Shown here: positions 34,379-43,469 of the stretch, one piece after another
Position numbering within the stretch: position 1 is the first letter of the stretch
Layout of the letters: every line of letters starts with the position of its first letter
Virus record (IMG/VR): IMGVR_UViG_3300010885_013533
Coordinates: 1-64,000 of that record
DNA from: a virus
Reading direction: 5' to 3' (one strand)
Length of the DNA stretch: 64,000 bases
Position numbers and translations under genes: made by a program
Notes under the pieces: generated by a model
What the model saw: the letters and a program-made list of their open reading frames with translations, nothing else
The model's database searches: none
Told to the model about the DNA's origin: nothing

Positions 34379-36205
34379 TCAGATTTGATCCAGCAATCTG
34401 TTTTTCACTGCCTTAACATGCTCAGGGTCAATTGTTTCCATGACTTTGATATGATCTTCGTTGTATCTGAGCCATGTGTCACGGGTCACTGCACTTTCAA
34501 AAAACTTACGGAAACGTTCGCCATATGTGTATTGACCTCTAACACCCCAAGGTTCACTTGTTAGTTGTTGATCCAGTTTGGCCACCTTGCGATGTGTTTG
34601 CGCTTGGAATCTGGCAGATTCCAGGAGTTCTCCTTTGAGCTGCTTGTGTGTTTCCACTAGTTCATGAATCTGAGTCCTAATCATGCGCATGTGGTTTTGC
34701 AACACAGCAGATTGTAAGTCACCTTGGTTTTGAATCCAGTTTTCACTAAGAGTGTGCACATGAGCTGAATAACTTTCTTTCACATTTTGAAAGCGTTCCT
34801 TGAGCTCTTGAACTTGATGCCTGATGTGAATCAGCTGTTGTTCTTTGAGGCCTTTTTCAACTCCACGTGCAATTTTGTGAGCAAGTGTGATTGTGCTCTT
34901 CTTGAGAGGAGGTGTATCACCAGTCTGCTCAATGGCTTGTGCCATACCAATTGCATATGGATTTTTGCCTTTGTTGGCCTCTGTCATTAGCTTTTTAGCA
35001 TCAGCCTTCTGTTTGGGTGTAGCCACCTTGCCATCAGGTGTCTTGCCTGTCTTGACCATTTGTTCAGCAGCACTTTTAGCTAACGCAATTTGTGCAGCTT
35101 GTTGGGTGGGATTAAGTGTGGCTTCAGCTACTTCCTTCTTGGCCCTACCCAAAGGCTCTTCTTCAGGGCCACTTCCTGCTGGGGTGGCTGCAAACTCTTT
35201 TTCGAAATCAATCTCACCCGTTGGTGCTGTGGCAGTTTGATCAGCTGGAGTAGCTGCTGGTGCCGCTAGAGTAGGGGCCCCCATGGGAGGCAATGGTTGT
35301 GCAATATCTACTGGAGCAGCAGGCATACCCCCAGCTTCCATGGTGTTGATAGCGTTGTCTGTTTGATCTTTGGCTGCAATGATGCTGTCCAGTACAGTTT
35401 GCAGGTTTTGCTTGACCACATTGTTGAATGCTGTAGCAGCTTCCATACCAAATTGATCCTTCATGGTGTCCACTAGTGGCATCAGATCATCCACAGCCAT
35501 CTTTGCTGCATCTTCCGCCATCTTTTGTAATCTGTCACTAATGTCTTGGGCAGCTAACAAAGTTTGTGCCTTGTCCAGGTTGGTATCTTCTTGAAGCACT
35601 CTGTCTTTAACCTTGATACTGGTGGGTTTAATTCCAGGTGCATCTGCACTTGCACTGCCAGTACGGCCCACATGCCCAGAACCTGGTCTGTGGAATTTGG
35701 CACCCTTGGCCACTCTGGTGTTACCATATGTGGGTGCCTTTTTGGCCATCCATTCATCTCTCAATCTGTCTGCTTCAGGATCCTGTTTGGCTTCATCAAC
35801 TTCTTTGTGTTTGGCCTGCTTGGCAGCTTGCTTCATGGATTCCTTGCGATCACCATCTTTGTCCAGATCCAGGAAGTCTGGTTTGGCAGCCTTGGCTTCA
35901 TTCAGAGTGGGCATACTTGTTTCCTTATGTTCTTTCACACGCTTGCGACGTCTGGGTGCAATCTCTGTGAGCATTTTCACAGCTTCCAGTATGAGACTGG
36001 CCCTCACATATGCAGGTTGCTGCATGTAGGAATTGAAATCTTGATCTTGCACAATTTGTTGTTTTTCAGCTATGGCATCTGATGCCCATTCTGAAAGTTT
36101 GTGAACATCATGCACAGGTAATTCACAAGCATGCACATGCTTGAGTGTATGCAAGATTTGATTCAGTCTGTGGTGAGGGGAAGCAGAGAGATGATCTACA
36201 AACAT
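34379..36205 (-). CDS. Scaffold/head-associated protein with EF-hand-like motif, 608 aa
   Basis: Start at ATG 36205 (a TTG two codons earlier is in frame). Mostly helical and charged. PDFLDLDKDGDRKESM near residue 110 is an EF-hand-like Ca-binding loop common in marine T4-like structural or core proteins. Ala/Pro-rich linker at about 290-340, then coiled-coil-like helices (VQELKERFQNVKES). A core/scaffold or internal head role is inferred, not proven. Confidence 0.65.
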   Translation of the reverse strand: MFVDHLSASPHHRLNQILHTLKHVHACELPVHDVHKLSEWASDAIAEKQQIVQDQDFNSYMQQPAYVRASLILEAVKMLTEIAPRRRKRVKEHKETSMPTLNEAKAAKPDFLDLDKDGDRKESMKQAAKQAKHKEVDEAKQDPEADRLRDEWMAKKAPTYGNTRVAKGAKFHRPGSGHVGRTGSASADAPGIKPTSIKVKDRVLQEDTNLDKAQTLLAAQDISDRLQKMAEDAAKMAVDDLMPLVDTMKDQFGMEAATAFNNVVKQNLQTVLDSIIAAKDQTDNAINTMEAGGMPAAPVDIAQPLPPMGAPTLAAPAATPADQTATAPTGEIDFEKEFAATPAGSGPEEEPLGRAKKEVAEATLNPTQQAAQIALAKSAAEQMVKTGKTPDGKVATPKQKADAKKLMTEANKGKNPYAIGMAQAIEQTGDTPPLKKSTITLAHKIARGVEKGLKEQQLIHIRHQVQELKERFQNVKESYSAHVHTLSENWIQNQGDLQSAVLQNHMRMIRTQIHELVETHKQLKGELLESARFQAQTHRKVAKLDQQLTSEPWGVRGQYTYGERFRKFFESAVTRDTWLRYNEDHIKVMETIDPEHVKAVKNRLLDQI

Positions 36206-36236
36206 GGCCAAACTTTTCTAAACTCGTGGTTTGAAT

Positions 36237-36243
36237 TATTTAG
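36237..36243 (-). promoter_or_regulatory. Late-promoter-like CTAAATA
   Basis: CTAAATA about 32 bases before ATG 36205; matches the element at 39201 and 50977. Confidence 0.5.
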
Positions 36244-36253
36244 CGGCGGAACA

Positions 36254-36556
36254 TTAGAACAAACTGAAGCTTTTTCCGCAGCCACATGCGCTTGTGGCTT
36301 CTGGCACAGTTAATAGGAATTGGCTACCACTCAAGTCCACATGATAATCCAGCACTGCGTTTTGTAATATGTCTGCACTTGTCAAATCCATGCAAACTTG
36401 TCCAATAGTTACATCTTGATCTGGATCCGGATGTGGAACCAAACTAAATGCATGTTCAAAACCAGAACAACCTCCTGCACGCACACTAACTCTGAACCAT
36501 TCAGTAGGGTCACAAATTAGTGAAATCTTTAATTGTGCTTGAGGAGTAATCATCAT
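36254..36556 (-). CDS. A-type Fe-S carrier (IscA/ErpA/HesB-like)
   Basis: 100 aa, normal for the family. The three cluster-binding Cys are present: GGCSGFEH near residue 30 and ACGCGKSF at the end (C-x-C). A-type carriers deliver Fe-S clusters to apoproteins. The window encodes likely Fe-S clients: a radical SAM enzyme and possibly the 8-Cys protein. ATGA overlap with the upstream gene. Confidence 0.9.
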   Translation of the reverse strand: MMITPQAQLKISLICDPTEWFRVSVRAGGCSGFEHAFSLVPHPDPDQDVTIGQVCMDLTSADILQNAVLDYHVDLSGSQFLLTVPEATSACGCGKSFSLF

Positions 36557-37218
36557 AGTTTAGCATAAATCCTTTTGACCTTAATTTTGGCATGTGCAGC
36601 TTTATCCATGCTGGCTGCTTTACGTGCTTCAAAAACGTCCACCTTGCTCAACTGCATTTGAGTACTTGCACGTTTTACCAATTTATGGTAATGAATGGCG
36701 TCAATACGATGACTGGTGTATGCAGCTTCTGCTTCAAGTAGTTCTCTCACCTGGGCATGGTTAACATACTTGCCGGAATTCAGCAACTTGACCAATCCAT
36801 GTGCAGCTTCATACAAGCTGAGTTCGGATGCCAGTTTTTCACCAGTGACACCATGCACCACATCATAATATTGCTTGCCTGCCACACGTTGTTCGTCCAT
36901 GCGTACTGCAATCTTATAGTGGCCAATTTTCACAGAATCATTTTGTTTTTCGGTAACCAACGCTTCTGCCACATGAGCATCATGCTTGCTTTCATACAGT
37001 AGGTGCACATTTGTTTGTTCCACAGCTTGGTTGAACTTTTGCAACACACTGGCCATGGCGTGAATATCTTGGTTTGTAACTTGACCAGCACCATCCAATT
37101 GTACAGGCATTTCATGTGTATTGGCTGCCAACGCCTGACGAGGGGCTGGGGTAATTTTGCCATTCATGATGTCAATTAAATGTGCCATGGCCAGTCTGTC
37201 TGTTTCGTTCACAACCAC
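36553..37218 (-). CDS. Hypothetical protein, 221 aa
   Basis: Helix-rich with a central beta segment (KIGHYKIAVRMDEQRVAGKQYYDVV) and a basic tail (AKIKVKRIYAKL). Its place between structural genes suggests a virion or assembly role. It overlaps the IscA-like gene by four bases. Confidence 0.6.
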   Translation of the reverse strand: MVVNETDRLAMAHLIDIMNGKITPAPRQALAANTHEMPVQLDGAGQVTNQDIHAMASVLQKFNQAVEQTNVHLLYESKHDAHVAEALVTEKQNDSVKIGHYKIAVRMDEQRVAGKQYYDVVHGVTGEKLASELSLYEAAHGLVKLLNSGKYVNHAQVRELLEAEAAYTSHRIDAIHYHKLVKRASTQMQLSKVDVFEARKAASMDKAAHAKIKVKRIYAKL

Positions 37219-37219
37219 A

Positions 37220-37447
37220 TTAAATCCTCCATACTTGTTCAGGGTCAGGTTTACAATAAGCTAGCTTATTCTGTACCATGCACCGTGTCAATGCTCCTTT
37301 ATGTACCAATTCGGTTGCCAAATATTGTTCTCTTTCTGTAAGCTGCTTTTTCAGAATGGGTTGACCATTTTGAAACTTGTCCAGTAGTTCAGATTGTTCA
37401 TTGCTGATAAGCAGTTGAAATCCCGTATTCAAATATAATATTTTCAT
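37220..37447 (-). CDS. Hypothetical protein, 75 aa
   Basis: Small two-domain-like sequence (MKILYLNTGFQLLIS...) ending PEQVWRI. Gaps of two bases either side place it in the same operon. Unrecognised. Confidence 0.6.
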   Translation of the reverse strand: MKILYLNTGFQLLISNEQSELLDKFQNGQPILKKQLTEREQYLATELVHKGALTRCMVQNKLAYCKPDPEQVWRI

Positions 37448-37449
37448 GA

Positions 37450-38313
37450 TTATGTCTTCATGTTACCAGCAGCTTTTTGTGCTTTACGGCCCAGTGCTTT
37501 AACATGCAACTGAATTTCTTCCTGAGTGTCTGCTGTCACAGGCTCATGTTGTAATTTTTCAATTTCTGCCATGTGCATGCGTAACTCTTGTAACCAGGCA
37601 GTTTCAGGTAGAACCTTGAGGTTCATATTGGCTAGCATGTGCATGAGGCTTGCTTTTTCACGTGTATCAGGCACTCCTGCTAACTGTTTGATCCTCACCA
37701 AGCTGGGCATATCAGTCATGCCCATCACATGCTCTTGTAGGGATTGCAAATGTCTGCGAGGCACCAAGATCATGTGATCTTGATTGCGGATGCCCACCAA
37801 GTTGTCAGGTGCTTGTGGAATTTGCACTTGCCACATGGTGTTCTCATACATGACCACACTTTCTTTAATATATGACTGAGCATAATCATGCAACATGGAT
37901 GCATCAGATCCACTTATATCTGATTTTTCTTTGTCTGTAGCCTCCTGATACAACTGCGATAACAGTTCTGAATCTAAACTGGGCCAAACCAGACGCCAAT
38001 CATCTTCATCCAGTTTACCAATCAGTGGCCAAAGATCAGTTAGCTCTTGATCATTCTTGATCAATTTGCGACCTAAACTTTTAATCTCTGTTTTAATTTC
38101 CTGAACGCCTTCTGGTTCTTCAGGGTTGTCAGAATCTGCATCGGCACTCACATCTGACAATATTTCATCTATGGCATCTGAATCTTCATCTGCCACAGCC
38201 GCAGTCAGGTTTATCACTTGATCTGCATTCATGAGATCCATGAGATCTTGAATTTCAGCTTCACTCTTGTCTGTGAGGTCAGCTGTCTTCTGAGCTAGCT
38301 CTTTTGTGTTCAT
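37450..38313 (-). CDS. Acidic hypothetical protein, 287 aa
   Basis: Start at ATG 38313, after GAGAGAC (a TTG five codons earlier is in frame). Very acidic at 40-75 (DEDSDAIDEILSDVSADADSDN). SLVRIKQLAGVP is a short element frequent in T4-like structural or minor head proteins. Function unknown. Confidence 0.62.
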   Translation of the reverse strand: MNTKELAQKTADLTDKSEAEIQDLMDLMNADQVINLTAAVADEDSDAIDEILSDVSADADSDNPEEPEGVQEIKTEIKSLGRKLIKNDQELTDLWPLIGKLDEDDWRLVWPSLDSELLSQLYQEATDKEKSDISGSDASMLHDYAQSYIKESVVMYENTMWQVQIPQAPDNLVGIRNQDHMILVPRRHLQSLQEHVMGMTDMPSLVRIKQLAGVPDTREKASLMHMLANMNLKVLPETAWLQELRMHMAEIEKLQHEPVTADTQEEIQLHVKALGRKAQKAAGNMKT

Positions 38314-38455
38314 GGGAAGGTCTCTCAATAGGGAACATGGGTTGGTTTATAACAGGCGTGTGCGCATGGTGTTTTGTGACCACTCTACGCAACAGACCCT
38401 TTTTACGCACAAATTGGATTCTGTGTGTGCCCACCGGTATTTGTTCTAGTTTCAT
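38279..38455 (-). CDS. Small basic protein, 58 aa
   Basis: MKLEQIPVGTHRIQFVRKKG..., Lys/Arg/His-rich. ATG 38455 lies six bases after the end of a CTAAATA element, so it could be leaderless. Overlaps the next gene by 35 bases. Probably real. Confidence 0.5.
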   Translation of the reverse strand: MKLEQIPVGTHRIQFVRKKGLLRRVVTKHHAHTPVINQPMFPIERPSHEHKRASSEDS

Positions 38456-38460
38456 GAACA

Positions 38461-38467
38461 TATTTAG
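38461..38467 (-). promoter_or_regulatory. Late-promoter-like CTAAATA
   Basis: CTAAATA directly followed by TGTTC and ATG 38455, and just past the 38487-38514 terminator. It starts a new transcript. Confidence 0.5.
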
Positions 38468-38486
38468 GTCAATTTGGTCACAGATG

Positions 38487-38514
38487 ACAAAAGGCGCATT
38501 GCTGCGCCTTTTGT
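38487..38514 (-). terminator. Strong hairpin terminator
   Basis: Perfect 12-base stem ACAAAAGGCGCA / TGCGCCTTTTGT with a four-base loop, just after the 38536 stop. A and T ends make it work in both directions. Confidence 0.85.
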
Positions 38515-38535
38515 GCATTGTATTGTAAAAAACTA

Positions 38536-39159
38536 TTACAGTTCGTTACGCACTTTGGCAATTATGTTTCTGTCATTGTCGCTGCCGCCAACCACAAAAC
38601 TGGTTGCTGCAATTGCAGTTGTTGCAACTGTTGGAGTGCCAGCCAAAGCTGCCAACAGCTGGTAGCCGTTTGCATTGCTTTCTGCTGTGCTGGTGTCCAC
38701 AACCCAAGCTGGATTACGCTCAGTGGCCAAGTTGATGTAGTAACCTGTCTGTGCACCGTTATATGTGCTGCCGAAGTCAACTGCATTCACACCGCTAGCC
38801 AACACTGTTGCACCGTTGCCATCAGCAATAGCTGCTGAGCTCACGCTCACAACCACTGGGTTTGCACGAGTTGCAAACACGTTGAGCAGGGTATTCAAGT
38901 TTTGCTGCTTGGTATATGCATCTGTGTATGATGCATCTGAGCTATATGTGGTGGTACCACCGTTACCATCAGTAACTGTGATGGTGCGGCTGCCGCTCAG
39001 GCTGGTCCAGTTACGGGCCTTAAGAGCTTGTGCAAGGGGTGTCTTCACACTGGTGGGGTAGCAAGGAACCACTGTGACGATTTGGAAAAAGTTAAGATTG
39101 CCAGTGAGGAATTCGCCACCGCGAGCTCCTGAATTGACGTCAGTTTGACCGTAGGCCAT
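38536..39159 (-). CDS. Probable abundant virion structural protein, 207 aa
   Basis: Has its own CTAAATA promoter, a strong AGGAGA site nine bases before ATG 39159, and its own terminator, as expected for an abundant late protein. Sequence is Thr/Ser/Asn/Gly-rich and beta-type, with repeated AVSSAAIADGNG-like segments and almost no charged residues in the centre. This fits a head decoration, tube or fibre-type protein. No close family recognised. Confidence 0.68.
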   Translation of the reverse strand: MAYGQTDVNSGARGGEFLTGNLNFFQIVTVVPCYPTSVKTPLAQALKARNWTSLSGSRTITVTDGNGGTTTYSSDASYTDAYTKQQNLNTLLNVFATRANPVVVSVSSAAIADGNGATVLASGVNAVDFGSTYNGAQTGYYINLATERNPAWVVDTSTAESNANGYQLLAALAGTPTVATTAIAATSFVVGGSDNDRNIIAKVRNEL

Positions 39160-39199
39160 AGTATTTGTCTCCTAAAAAAAAGAGTGCATGATTGCAAAA

Positions 39200-39643
39200 C
39201 TATTTAGGACGTGAGTGTTTTTTCTTGGGTTTCGCACTAGTTTTTGCGGGAGTCACATAACCAAACAAACTGGGTCTGCGCATCACAATGCCAAATGGAT
39301 TCACTGTGCTGGCCACAGCCCCGGAACTGGTTCCGCCACCACTGGCGAATTCCAGCAGGCTGTCCTTGTCCAAAACGCCCACCAGTTTGTTATCCACATA
39401 CAAGTTGTGACGGATATTTCTGGTTGGATTGAGTTTTACTATGCGATCATGGTATTCTTTGGCTTCTTTTTCTGTAGGATAGGTGGTGGTGGCATCGTGC
39501 ATCTTGCTTTCTGTACCATCCTTGTTTAGTTTTACCAGTTTGGAGGTGTGTTGCGCAGCAGATTTATCTGCACGCCACTTGGTTAGGTCTCTGCCAGCAT
39601 GTTTCCAGCCTTTGATGGCTTCTTGCAGTTCTGATATTTTCAT
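39200..39643 (-). CDS. Hypothetical protein, 147 aa
   Basis: Begins MKISELQEAI, a head-protein-like N-terminus. Basic throughout, with a Lys/Pro-rich end (KPKKKHSRPK) that may bind DNA. It overlaps the 39640 gene by four bases. Confidence 0.6.
   Translation of the reverse strand: MKISELQEAIKGWKHAGRDLTKWRADKSAAQHTSKLVKLNKDGTESKMHDATTTYPTEKEAKEYHDRIVKLNPTRNIRHNLYVDNKLVGVLDKDSLLEFASGGGTSSGAVASTVNPFGIVMRRPSLFGYVTPAKTSAKPKKKHSRPK
39201..39207 (-). promoter_or_regulatory. Late-promoter-like CTAAATA for the 38536 gene
   Basis: CTAAATA 41 bases before the ATG at 39159. It overlaps the last bases of the gene ending at 39200. Confidence 0.6.
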
Positions 39644-40401
39644 TTTTTACTTCCTCCGAATAATGCCTTACCCAACAAATATGCACCCACACCCAATCCA
39701 GCTCCCACTGCCAATTGCTTCAACAAACTGGGCTTCTTTTCCGCTGACCCCACGGTGGTTACTGTGCCGCCACAGTTTTTACCAGTCTCAGGATCACATG
39801 CATGATGGATTTCCCAATCACGATCTCTTGCCAATGTTTGTAATTTGTTTATCACATCGCCTTGTGCTGCTTTGGCTCGTATGGCCTGTAATAGTCTGGT
39901 CATCACCAAACACTGTGCTTCTGTGTGCACATGATCCAGGTGCCAGTCAGTCAAGATACGTCTCATGCTCTTGTAGTTGCTGGTGGTGATTTTTAAATCA
40001 CGCTCCATTTGTAGTAACAATCTGCCACTCAGTTCTGGATCAAAGTTCACATGTTGCAAATTGTGCAGAAATCTTTCCACAGTGTGTGGATCCACATGCA
40101 TCTGTTGCAATAGCAAATCACTAGCATCTGGGTTACGCAGATAGTGTGTCCAGGTGTGAGTTTGTGAAATCAACACGGTGAGAAACTGATATAAGTCTGA
40201 GCGGTTCAGATTGGTCATGTGCCAGCCATTTGTGCTCAACGTGGTGGTTGCATACTGTCTCACCCAAGGGGCTGTTTCAAACTCCTGCCTACACATGTGC
40301 AACGCCAACATGTAACAAAATGCCAAGTCTGCCACATCTCTGGCAGAGTACTTGTTGATCTTACTAAAGTTTTGCAGCAGCTTGCTTTCCACTATACTCA
40401 T
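39640..40401 (-). CDS. Hypothetical protein with C-terminal glycine-rich membrane segment, 253 aa
   Basis: Helical, His-rich protein. The last 30 residues (LAVGAGLGVGAYLLGKALF) form a short hydrophobic glycine-zipper segment before KK. Part of a run of four-base overlaps from 39200 to 43115, so it is translated together with presumed virion proteins. Confidence 0.6.
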   Translation of the reverse strand: MSIVESKLLQNFSKINKYSARDVADLAFCYMLALHMCRQEFETAPWVRQYATTTLSTNGWHMTNLNRSDLYQFLTVLISQTHTWTHYLRNPDASDLLLQQMHVDPHTVERFLHNLQHVNFDPELSGRLLLQMERDLKITTSNYKSMRRILTDWHLDHVHTEAQCLVMTRLLQAIRAKAAQGDVINKLQTLARDRDWEIHHACDPETGKNCGGTVTTVGSAEKKPSLLKQLAVGAGLGVGAYLLGKALFGGSKK

Positions 40402-41117
40402 GACAGTTTAGTTTTATGCTTATGCAACTTCATGCTTTCAAGGGCAGCTTGTGGTAATTCAATAGGCTTGTTGGCTTGAATAGATGTGGTTATCAGTCTC
40501 ACAAACTTATCACCAGGTGTGCTGGTGGTGCCAAACTTATCTTTGTGTGTGTTCAACAGTGTGATCAACTTTTGTGAATAGGGTATACCCTTGTCATCTT
40601 TCAAGTCCAATGCAGGAGTGGGTAATATGGTGTTCAATAGTTGTATCACATCCAGCATCTTGGTCCTCTTAGGTAGACTACCTGTTGCAATAGAGTTGAT
40701 AGTGTTGATAGCAGTTAACACAGGTTGGACTAATTTGCTGCTCACATCCACTGGTTTCGCAGCATCTGCAGGTTTTAATGCCTGGACTTGAGGAATCAAA
40801 GCCTGTTTGTCAGTATCACTTAGTGCTGCAATTGCAGCTTTCAGCTGTTCAGCTTTACTTGGATCGCCGGCCATATCCATTATTTGTGCTAAGGTGAGTT
40901 TTGCAGGTGCGGCGACCGCAGCACTTGTAGCTTTAACATCTGCAGGTTTGACATCTACGGTGGCCATAAATCCTGACAAGATTTTGGCTTGATCCTCCTT
41001 GCTTATGCCTGCAAGTTTAAACGCTTGCATTATGTTCGCAACAGGCACGGGCTTATTTGGCTCCACGCCCGTTTTCTGATTAATGTCTGCTATCTTTGCT
41101 ATCCATTTATCTGTCAT
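40398..41117 (-). CDS. Hypothetical protein, 239 aa
   Basis: Ala/Lys/Asp-rich and probably helical. Contains two short repeats (VKPADVKATS, LKPADAAKPVD). Basic end (MKLHKHKTKLS). Same operon as the LysM protein. Unrecognised. Confidence 0.58.
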   Translation of the reverse strand: MTDKWIAKIADINQKTGVEPNKPVPVANIMQAFKLAGISKEDQAKILSGFMATVDVKPADVKATSAAVAAPAKLTLAQIMDMAGDPSKAEQLKAAIAALSDTDKQALIPQVQALKPADAAKPVDVSSKLVQPVLTAINTINSIATGSLPKRTKMLDVIQLLNTILPTPALDLKDDKGIPYSQKLITLLNTHKDKFGTTSTPGDKFVRLITTSIQANKPIELPQAALESMKLHKHKTKLS

Positions 41118-41118
41118 A

Positions 41119-42189
41119 TTATCTGCCTCCCCTCCATCCTGCCCAGATATTTGTGGGACCGCCTGGAATAATGTTTGCTGCTGGTATTTTGAGTGTCATT
41201 CTAGGGCTGATCTTATTAGGATCAGATATTATATCCCGGTTAGCATCCCACAATGCTTGAACTGTCACATTTTTAGCTTGAGCGATTGCACCTAAAGTGT
41301 CACCAGCCCGAACGGCATATGGTGGCTGGATGGTGGGTGCCGGTGGAGGAGCTTCTGGGCTAGGTTCTGGAATATACGGAGCATCACTGACACGTGCATC
41401 TGCACCAGGAGCACCAACATCTGCTGTGCCTAAAGTAGTGGGTGGTGTAGCAGACAGTGCAGAAGTTATCATAGGCATAACATACTTGCCCAGTTCTGCG
41501 ACCCCATAGCCTGCACCCCACAGTGCAACAGCCTTCGTAAAGGCATAAGTCAAAGTTTTACCATTGACCAAGTCAGCCACAATTCTAGCCAAGATCATGA
41601 TCAGTGACAATAACCAGAGACCTCCTGGTATGTATGGGATTGCCAGCAAACTAGTAGCTATACCCAGCACCACCAGCACTAGGCTGGGTACCCACGTGCC
41701 TTTCATAGTGTCTGCAAGATTCTTGAGACCACGCAACACAGGGTTTAATGCCTTACCCCAGCCCTTGTCTTGAGCTTTGTCCATGGCTTTCTGGACAGTT
41801 TCTTGTATTTTGGCCTCCGTATCAGGAAATATGGATAACTTACCAAGACGTTCTATAGCCTTCTTGATCATATTCAAGAATCTGTTTAGTATTCCAGGAG
41901 GGGGAACATCTTTTGGTTTGCTTACGTGCGCTTTCAGTTTTTCATAGTCATCCGGGGACAACTCCCTCAGATTTTCAAATCGTTTTATAATATCTTCTGC
42001 GCTTTCTGCATCTGCCTCGAAAAGTCTGTGCTGGGCTGAATAGTACACATATATTTCGTTCAGGGCTTCTTCAAGCATCAGTCTGGTTTCTGTGAACATC
42101 ATCTTGTATTCCAGACTCCAAGGCTGGAAGCTTACTGATTCAAACAATGAATCCTTGAAGAAAATAGGATTTTGGTTATATTGCTTCAT
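41119..42189 (-). CDS. LysM-domain membrane protein, 356 aa
   Basis: N-terminal helical region, two hydrophobic segments at about 165-210 (SLVLVVLGIATSLLAIPYI; LSLIMILARIVADLV), a Pro/Ala linker, then a C-terminal LysM domain (YAVRAGDTLGAIAQ...WDANRD...LKIP) that should bind peptidoglycan. Together these suggest a virion-borne protein acting at the cell envelope. No lytic catalytic domain is visible. Confidence 0.8.
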   Translation of the reverse strand: MKQYNQNPIFFKDSLFESVSFQPWSLEYKMMFTETRLMLEEALNEIYVYYSAQHRLFEADAESAEDIIKRFENLRELSPDDYEKLKAHVSKPKDVPPPGILNRFLNMIKKAIERLGKLSIFPDTEAKIQETVQKAMDKAQDKGWGKALNPVLRGLKNLADTMKGTWVPSLVLVVLGIATSLLAIPYIPGGLWLLSLIMILARIVADLVNGKTLTYAFTKAVALWGAGYGVAELGKYVMPMITSALSATPPTTLGTADVGAPGADARVSDAPYIPEPSPEAPPPAPTIQPPYAVRAGDTLGAIAQAKNVTVQALWDANRDIISDPNKISPRMTLKIPAANIIPGGPTNIWAGWRGGR

Positions 42190-43115
42190 ATTGGTGGTAA
42201 CCCCATCAGAGATCTCACAAAGTTTATAGTATCTTTATCGTAAGTGGCTGCGGTTGGGGCAGAGCCACCACCACCACCTGCTGCACCTGCACCAGCACCT
42301 GCTGCACCTGCACCAGCACCAGCACCTGCACCACCTGCTGCACCACCTGCTGCACCTGCACCAGCACCTGCACCACCTGCTGCACCTGCACCAGCACCTG
42401 CACCACCTGCTGCACCACCTGCACCACCTGCTGCACCACCTGCTGCACCTGCACCAGCACCTGCACCACCTGCTGCACCAGCACCTGCACCACCTGCTGC
42501 ACCAGCACCTGCTGCGCCAGCCGGACCGGCAGGCCCGTTAAGATTGGGCGAGCCCTCACTCTTCTCTATCATTAGTCTCAACAACACTGTCATTAAACCT
42601 GTGATTAACTTCTGAGCTAAATCAGCAGCATTTTCACCTGGGCCACCCACAGGATTGTTTTGTGCCCCGCGGATATTCACAGGCATGAGGGTGTTTATTT
42701 TGCCTCTCTCATTCAACAGGTATTTAGCTATAGTTTCGCGGTTGACTCTGTCTTTGATTGCAGCTTCAACCTCAGCCATACTTAATTGTTGTGGTTCAAA
42801 TTCACCCAAAGGCAGTTGTAAGCTGGCTTTACCAATCAAGAACAACAATGTGTCTTTCCATGTAACTGTGTTCCAGTCTTTCCCCCTAATACCCATGTTA
42901 CGCACAAAGAATTTCAGATAGGGCACAAGGGCCTTTTGGATTACTGCTCTGCCTTCCATTCTGCCGCTAAATTTGCCTGCTAACCCCATTAGGGCGCCTT
43001 TGACTTTTTGTCCCAAAACTGGCAAAAGTTTTTCTTCTATGGGCTCTGCAACATGATGCGTTTCCATCAAGTTTAGCATGTGCCTCATGAGTTCTGCGTC
43101 ATTTTGTAGTTTCAT
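42186..43115 (-). CDS. Protein with long Gly/Ala tract, 309 aa
   Basis: The first 190 residues are a normal helical domain ([18 protein letters not shown]...). Residues about 200-285 are almost only Gly and Ala, then a short end ([15 protein letters not shown]). It overlaps its neighbours by four bases on both sides. Probable virion protein; the Gly/Ala part may be a flexible linker. Confidence 0.65.
   Translation of the reverse strand: MKLQNDAELMRHMLNLMETHHVAEPIEEKLLPVLGQKVKGALMGLAGKFSGRMEGRAVIQKALVPYLKFFVRNMGIRGKDWNTVTWKDTLLFLIGKASLQLPLGEFEPQQLSMAEVEAAIKDRVNRETIAKYLLNERGKINTLMPVNIRGAQNNPVGGPGENAADLAQKLITGLMTVLLRLMIEKSEGSPNLNGPAGPAGAAGAGAAGGAGAGAAGGAGAGAGAAGGAAGGAGGAAGGAGAGAGAAGGAGAGAGAAGGAAGGAGAGAGAGAAGAGAGAAGGGGGSAPTAATYDKDTINFVRSLMGLPPI
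42266..42522. repeat. CACCTGCTG/CACCAG-type tandem repeat coding Gly/Ala
   Basis: About 260 bases of imperfect tandem units built from CACCTGCTG, CACCAG and CACCTG. On the minus strand they code Ala-Gly-Gly runs. Very prone to slippage and to assembly collapse. Confidence 0.9.
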
Positions 43116-43375
43116 GATTTGATGTCCCCCTTTCTGAGCTGGGTTAGCTTTCTATGAAATTTCTGCGGATCTTCCTGTAAGATGGCTCGCATGAGTCTCT
43201 TGGTGAGGTCTTGTGCCTCAGCCTCAGGATACATCACTTTGAGTGTCTCAATCAGATTGATTGCACTGCTGATCACATGGGTGGCTCTGGCCTCCACCAC
43301 TGTGTGTTTATTTTTGATGGGAACCAGATCACCCAGTTCATCAATGATACTCTTGGCGTTCTTCAACTCACGCAT
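43112..43375 (-). CDS. Hypothetical protein, 87 aa
   Basis: Start set at ATG 43375 (MRELKNAKS), because the longer frame begins with TTG upstream of a TATAAATA promoter at 43393-43400. Helical; ends RKGDIKS. Overlaps the Gly/Ala gene by four bases and begins the operon that runs to 39200. Confidence 0.6.
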   Translation of the reverse strand: MRELKNAKSIIDELGDLVPIKNKHTVVEARATHVISSAINLIETLKVMYPEAEAQDLTKRLMRAILQEDPQKFHRKLTQLRKGDIKS

Positions 43376-43392
43376 CCTGATCAAGTTTGCAT

Positions 43393-43400
43393 TATTTATA
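43393..43400 (-). promoter_or_regulatory. Late promoter TATAAATA (minus)
   Basis: Exact TATAAATA, 18 bases before ATG 43375. With 43429-43436 it forms a divergent late promoter pair. Confidence 0.7.
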
Positions 43401-43428
43401 GCCAAATCGTTTCAAAAACAACTAGACT

Positions 43429-43436
43429 TATAAATA
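43429..43436 (+). promoter_or_regulatory. Late promoter TATAAATA (plus)
   Basis: Exact TATAAATA, 34 bases before ATG 43470; faces away from the element at 43393. Confidence 0.75.
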
Positions 43437-43469
43437 CCCTTAATCAAGTCATACACAAGGACATAACAC

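Noticed and set aside
42224-42615. Long open frames in other frames of the Gly/Ala repeat (Pro/Ala or Leu/His or Val/Gln runs)
   Set aside because: They are low-complexity shadows of the repeat; the frame chosen continues into a normal domain and overlaps neighbours properly.
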